Assembly (NCBI RefSeq): GCF_008079445.1
Contig: NZ_VRYH01000006.1
Location: 186,001 to 250,000, forward strand
Source of the DNA: Aidingimonas lacisalsi
Lineage (GTDB): Bacteria; Pseudomonadota; Gammaproteobacteria; Pseudomonadales; Halomonadaceae
Direction: 5' to 3'
Length of the DNA stretch: 64,000 bases
In this document: piece by piece, positions 61,016-64,000 of the stretch
Numbering within the stretch: the first letter of the stretch is position 1
Layout of the letters: each line of letters starts with the position of its first letter
Position numbers and translations under genes: made by a program
The notes under the pieces: model-generated
What the model was told of the DNA's origin: nothing
The model's input: the letters and a program-made list of their open reading frames with translations, nothing else
Database searches by the model: none

Positions 61016-62572
61016 ATGTCGCTGTCGCGCCGTCAACTACTGAAATTGGGTGTACAGGGGAGCGTCGTTGCCGGAAGTGTAACGGCGGCGCCATCGATCG
61101 TGCTGGCTGAATCACGCCGGCCATCCGTGGTCGGAGGTGTCATGAGCGGCGATCCCCTGGCGGATCGAGTCATGCTCTGGAGCCGTGCAGACCGTCCTGC
61201 CAGGATGTGGATCGAATGGGCCGATAATCCGGCATTCAGGAATGCCACCCGTCTGCGAGGCCCGGATGCCCTTCCGGCCAACGGTATGGCGACCAAGTTG
61301 GACGTTACGAGGCTGGAAAACGTCGACGAACTGCACTATCGAGTGCGTTTCGCCTCGCTGGATGACCGTGGAGCGGAGAGTGAGCCGGTGATCGGCCGCT
61401 GCCGCATGCCTCCCACCACCCGCCGCGACGTGCGTTTCGTGTGGTCCGGCGATACCGCTGGGCAAGGCTGGGGAATCGACGAATCCCGCGGAGGTATGTC
61501 GATCTACGCGACCATGAGCGGTCAGCAACCGGATTTCTTCATTCACTCCGGGGATACCGTCTATGCCGATGGCCCACTGGAGGAAACGGTCGCGCTCGAC
61601 GATGGCAGCACCTGGCGCAACCGCTTGACCCCTGCCAAGGTCAAGGTGGCGGAAACGCTCGATGAGTTTCGCGGTCAGCACGCCTATAATCTGCTCGACG
61701 ACAACCTGCGCCGTTTCAATGCCGACGTACCGATGCTGGCGCAATGGGACGATCACGAAACGACCAACAACTGGTATCCGGGAGAAATCCTGGAGGATGA
61801 ACGTTACAGCGAGACACAAGTCTCCCTGTTGGCGGCGCGGGCGAAACGGGCTTTTCTGGAATTCATGCCGCTGCGTCAGATGCCATCATCGCCAGATCGT
61901 ATCTATCGTCGTTTCCCGTACGGGCCGGGGCTCGAAGTCTTCATGCTCGACATGCGCAGCTATCGTGGCCGCAATACCACCAACCGTCAGACCTCAGCGT
62001 CCGACGAGACTGAATTCCTCGGCCAGAATCAGTTCGACTGGCTGTTGGCGTCACTGCGCAATTCGCGGGCGACCTGGAAGGTCATTGCGTCCGACATGCC
62101 GATCGGCCTCGTCGTTTCCGATGGCGATAATTTCGAAGCGATCGCCAATGCCGAGGGGGGTGAACCGGCCGGTCGTGAAATGCAGATTGCACGATTGCTC
62201 AAGGCGATTCGCGATGAAGGCATCCACAATGTGGTCTGGCTGACGGCGGACGTTCACTATACCGCGGCGCATCATTACTCGCCCGAGCGCGCGAGCTTCA
62301 AGGAGTTCGAGCCGTTCTGGGAATTCGTCAGTGGTCCGCTGCATGCCGGTACCTTCGGGCCGGGAGAACTGGACAGCACCTTCGGGCCGGAAGTGGTCTA
62401 TCAAAAGGCACCCCCGGAGGGGCAGTCCAACTTGCCTCCCTCAGCGGGCTACCAGTTCTTCGGTCAGGTGGATCTCGATGGCGACAGCGATGACCTGACC
62501 GTGACGTTGATGGACACAGCGGGTCAAGCGCTCTACAGCAAGACCCTATCTCCACGCAGTGCCACGTCTTGA
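61016..62572 (+). CDS. phoD: PhoD-family alkaline phosphatase/phosphodiesterase
   Basis: 518 residues from ATG 61016, with GAGGAG about 7 nt upstream. The Tat signal is MSLSRRQLLKLGVQGSVVAG (Arg5-Arg6), so it is exported folded. PhoD catalytic segments: VWSGDTAGQGWG, FFIHSGDTVYADGP, AQWDDHETTNNWYP, EVFMLDMRSYRG and LTADVHYTAAHHY. These enzymes need Ca and Fe and cleave phosphodi- and monoesters. The upstream Pho box fits release under low phosphate. It ends 12 bp before the convergent aldolase gene. Confidence 0.94.
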   Translation: MSLSRRQLLKLGVQGSVVAGSVTAAPSIVLAESRRPSVVGGVMSGDPLADRVMLWSRADRPARMWIEWADNPAFRNATRLRGPDALPANGMATKLDVTRLENVDELHYRVRFASLDDRGAESEPVIGRCRMPPTTRRDVRFVWSGDTAGQGWGIDESRGGMSIYATMSGQQPDFFIHSGDTVYADGPLEETVALDDGSTWRNRLTPAKVKVAETLDEFRGQHAYNLLDDNLRRFNADVPMLAQWDDHETTNNWYPGEILEDERYSETQVSLLAARAKRAFLEFMPLRQMPSSPDRIYRRFPYGPGLEVFMLDMRSYRGRNTTNRQTSASDETEFLGQNQFDWLLASLRNSRATWKVIASDMPIGLVVSDGDNFEAIANAEGGEPAGREMQIARLLKAIRDEGIHNVVWLTADVHYTAAHHYSPERASFKEFEPFWEFVSGPLHAGTFGPGELDSTFGPEVVYQKAPPEGQSNLPPSAGYQFFGQVDLDGDSDDLTVTLMDTAGQALYSKTLSPRSATS

Positions 62573-62584
62573 TGCATCAGGTCG

Positions 62585-63358
62585 TCAGTCCGCACTGCGA
62601 CAGCGGGTGAGCAGCGACGCTGCCGCCTGCTTGAGCAGCATGACATCGATGCCGACGGCGACGAAGTGACAGCCCATATTGCGGTAGCGTCGGGCGTCGT
62701 CGGGATCGGTGGCAAGAATCCCCACCGCTTTGCCGGCCGCCTGAATGGTCCGTATGGCATCGTCGATGGCGGCCTGGACTTCGGGGTGGCCGGGGTTGCC
62801 GGGATGACCGAGTCCGGCAGACAGGTCATAAGGGCCGATGAACAACGCATCGACCCCCTCGACGGCCGCAATCGCCGCCAGGTTGTCCAGCGACTGGCGG
62901 GATTCCACCTGGGCGATCAGGCAGAGATCGTCTTGCGCCCGTGACAGATAGTCGGCGCAGCTTCCCCAGCGTGTGGCCCGAATCAAGCCGCCGCCGATGC
63001 CACGGTCTCCACGGGGCGGATACTGCATGGCCCGTACCAGTGCCTCGGCCTGTCTCGCCTCATCGACCATCGGTACCATCAGCGTCTGAGCCCCGATATC
63101 AAGCACTTGTTTGATCAACGCGGGATCGTGATTCACCAGCCGCACGACCGGAGCCGGGTCATACGCGGCCACTGCCTGTAGCTGCGCCAGCACGGAAGGC
63201 ACGGTATTGGGCGCGTGTTCTCCATCGATCAGCAACCAGTCGAAACCGGTCGTTGCCAGCACCTCGGTTGCATAGGCGTTGCCGAACCCGGCCCAGCAGC
63301 CGAATTGCGTCGTCTCATCGGCGAGTCGTTGTTTGAAACGGTTACGCGGAAGGTCCAT
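62585..63358 (-). CDS. HpcH/HpaI-family aldolase
   Basis: 257 residues from ATG 63358, with GAGGT 7 nt upstream. FDWLLIDGEHAPN (metal/substrate region), RLVNHDPALIKQVLDIGAQTLMVPMVDEARQAEALVRAMQYPPRGDRGIGG and IAQVESRQSLDNLAAIAAVEGVDALFIGPYDLSAGLG are the family motifs. Relatives cleave 2-oxo-3-deoxy acids such as 4-hydroxy-2-oxoheptanedioate or 2-keto-3-deoxy-L-rhamnonate. The precise substrate is not readable. Confidence 0.92.
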   Translation of the reverse strand: MDLPRNRFKQRLADETTQFGCWAGFGNAYATEVLATTGFDWLLIDGEHAPNTVPSVLAQLQAVAAYDPAPVVRLVNHDPALIKQVLDIGAQTLMVPMVDEARQAEALVRAMQYPPRGDRGIGGGLIRATRWGSCADYLSRAQDDLCLIAQVESRQSLDNLAAIAAVEGVDALFIGPYDLSAGLGHPGNPGHPEVQAAIDDAIRTIQAAGKAVGILATDPDDARRYRNMGCHFVAVGIDVMLLKQAAASLLTRCRSAD

Positions 63359-63549
63359 CGGGTTACCTCGTGGTTGTCGGGTATGGGAATGATGGTGTCT
63401 GAACGGGAGTGCGTTGACCATCATGCCATGGTGGATATCCTTCCTCCGCATTGGAACGTGACTGCTACATTGGAAAGATGCCCTTGGCCGGAGGCCGATC
63501 ATGGCTGGCTGTGGCCGGGGCCAGAACAATGAAATCGAGGAGAGACCGA

Positions 63550-64000
63550 ATGGTAACCCTGACAATCAATGGGCAGGAGCACGAGCTCGATGTGCCGGAT
63601 CAGATGCCGTTGCTGTGGGCGATACGGGACGTCGTCCAGTTGACCGGCACTAAATTCGGTTGCGGTATGTCGTTGTGTGGTGCCTGCACGGTGCATCTGG
63701 ATGGTGAAGCGATTCGTTCGTGTGTTACGCCCGTCTCGCAAGCCGAGGGCAAATCGGTCACGACGATTGAAGCGATGAGCGATGACGAGGTAGGCCGGCG
63801 AGTTCAGCAGGCCTGGCTGGATCTCGGTGTGGCACAGTGCGGCTACTGCCAGGGCGGTCAGATCATGAGCGCCACGGCACTGCTCAAGGAACATGAAACT
63901 CCCGATGACGAGCAGATCATGGATGCCATGGGCGGCAACCTTTGCCGTTGCGGTACCTACAACCGCATTCGTCAGGCGATTCATCGTGCGGCGGAGCAAG
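63550..64000 (+). CDS. iorA: [2Fe-2S] subunit of an isoquinoline 1-oxidoreductase-type molybdoenzyme (truncated by window end)
   Basis: Starts at the ATG at 63550, GGAG 7 nt upstream, and stays open for 150 codons to the window edge; the family is about 150-160 residues, so it is nearly complete. The plant-type cluster cysteines are Cys38, Cys43, Cys46, Cys58 ([20 protein letters not shown]) and the second cluster is Cys97, Cys100, Cys132, Cys134 ([15 protein letters not shown]). It feeds electrons from a molybdopterin subunit. The large subunit gene is presumably next, outside the window. Alternative: another xanthine-dehydrogenase-family small subunit. Confidence 0.88.
   Translation, partial: MVTLTINGQEHELDVPDQMPLLWAIRDVVQLTGTKFGCGMSLCGACTVHLDGEAIRSCVTPVSQAEGKSVTTIEAMSDDEVGRRVQQAWLDLGVAQCGYCQGGQIMSATALLKEHETPDDEQIMDAMGGNLCRCGTYNRIRQAIHRAAEQ

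Noticed and set aside
1-64000. tRNA or rRNA genes, insertion sequences, prophage or integrase genes
   Set aside because: No cloverleaf-like sequence, no transposase or integrase frame and no flanking direct repeats were found.

Overview
The window is a moderately GC-rich, densely coding stretch of a gammaproteobacterial chromosome, with no rRNA, tRNA, CRISPR array, insertion sequence or prophage visible. The gene order algU-mucA-mucB-mucC-mucD / lepA-lepB-rnc-era-recO-pdxJ-acpS / gacS(barA) / cysM-rlmD-relA-mazG-ppc, and the presence of etfD and etfBA, an AmpG-type permease and a single-copy rfaH, point to an Oceanospirillales/Pseudomonadales-type organism. Halomonadaceae is my best guess (inference from gene order and protein style; no search was run).

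Region by region. 1-5.6 kb: the C-terminal part of a UvrD-type helicase, then the divergent electron-transfer flavoprotein genes (etfD on minus, etfBA on plus) with a PsrA-like palindrome between them. 5.6-9.3 kb: a four-gene TonB2-type energy-transduction operon (TtpC/ExbB fusion, ExbB2, ExbD2, TonB) behind a Fur-like site; its TonB carries 44 consecutive Glu-Pro dipeptides. 9.5-15.3 kb: xthA with a small basic protein, an RhlB-type RNA helicase, a DinG/YoaA-type Fe-S helicase and DAHP synthase. 15.6-20.2 kb: the envelope-stress sigma factor operon algU-mucABCD. 20.5-26.7 kb: lepA to acpS housekeeping cluster. 26.6-37.7 kb: BarA/GacS hybrid kinase on minus, and cysM-rlmD-relA-mazG-ppc on plus (stringent response and central metabolism). 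37.8-44.5 kb: CBS-domain protein, a PmrAB/QseBC-like two-component system with a PmrA-type box, a CadR-type MerR regulator divergent from a Zn/Cd/Pb P-type ATPase, a DUF411 metal-binding protein and a 1-Cys peroxiredoxin. 44.6-56.7 kb: topoisomerase III, an ABC1/AarF kinase, a SEC-C/repeat protein, AmpG, RfaH, an EAL protein with a decayed GGDEF domain, ProS and a GNAT acetyltransferase. 56.8-64 kb: an accessory metabolic segment with acdR-acdS (ACC deaminase), a DUF3307/SatD pair, a diguanylate cyclase, a PhoD phosphatase behind a five-unit Pho box, an HpcH/HpaI aldolase, and the start of an isoquinoline-oxidoreductase-type [2Fe-2S] subunit that runs off the end.

How they work together: iron (Fur/TonB), phosphate (PhoB/PhoD), fatty-acid electron transfer (PsrA/ETF), metal efflux (CadR/P-type ATPase), envelope stress (AlgU/Muc) and starvation (RelA, GacS) circuits are each represented by structural genes with a readable candidate regulatory site beside several of them. 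The least understood unit is the translationally coupled SatD-DUF3307 pair, in which a cyclase-like domain is fused to a helix-turn-helix and encoded with a multi-pass membrane protein.
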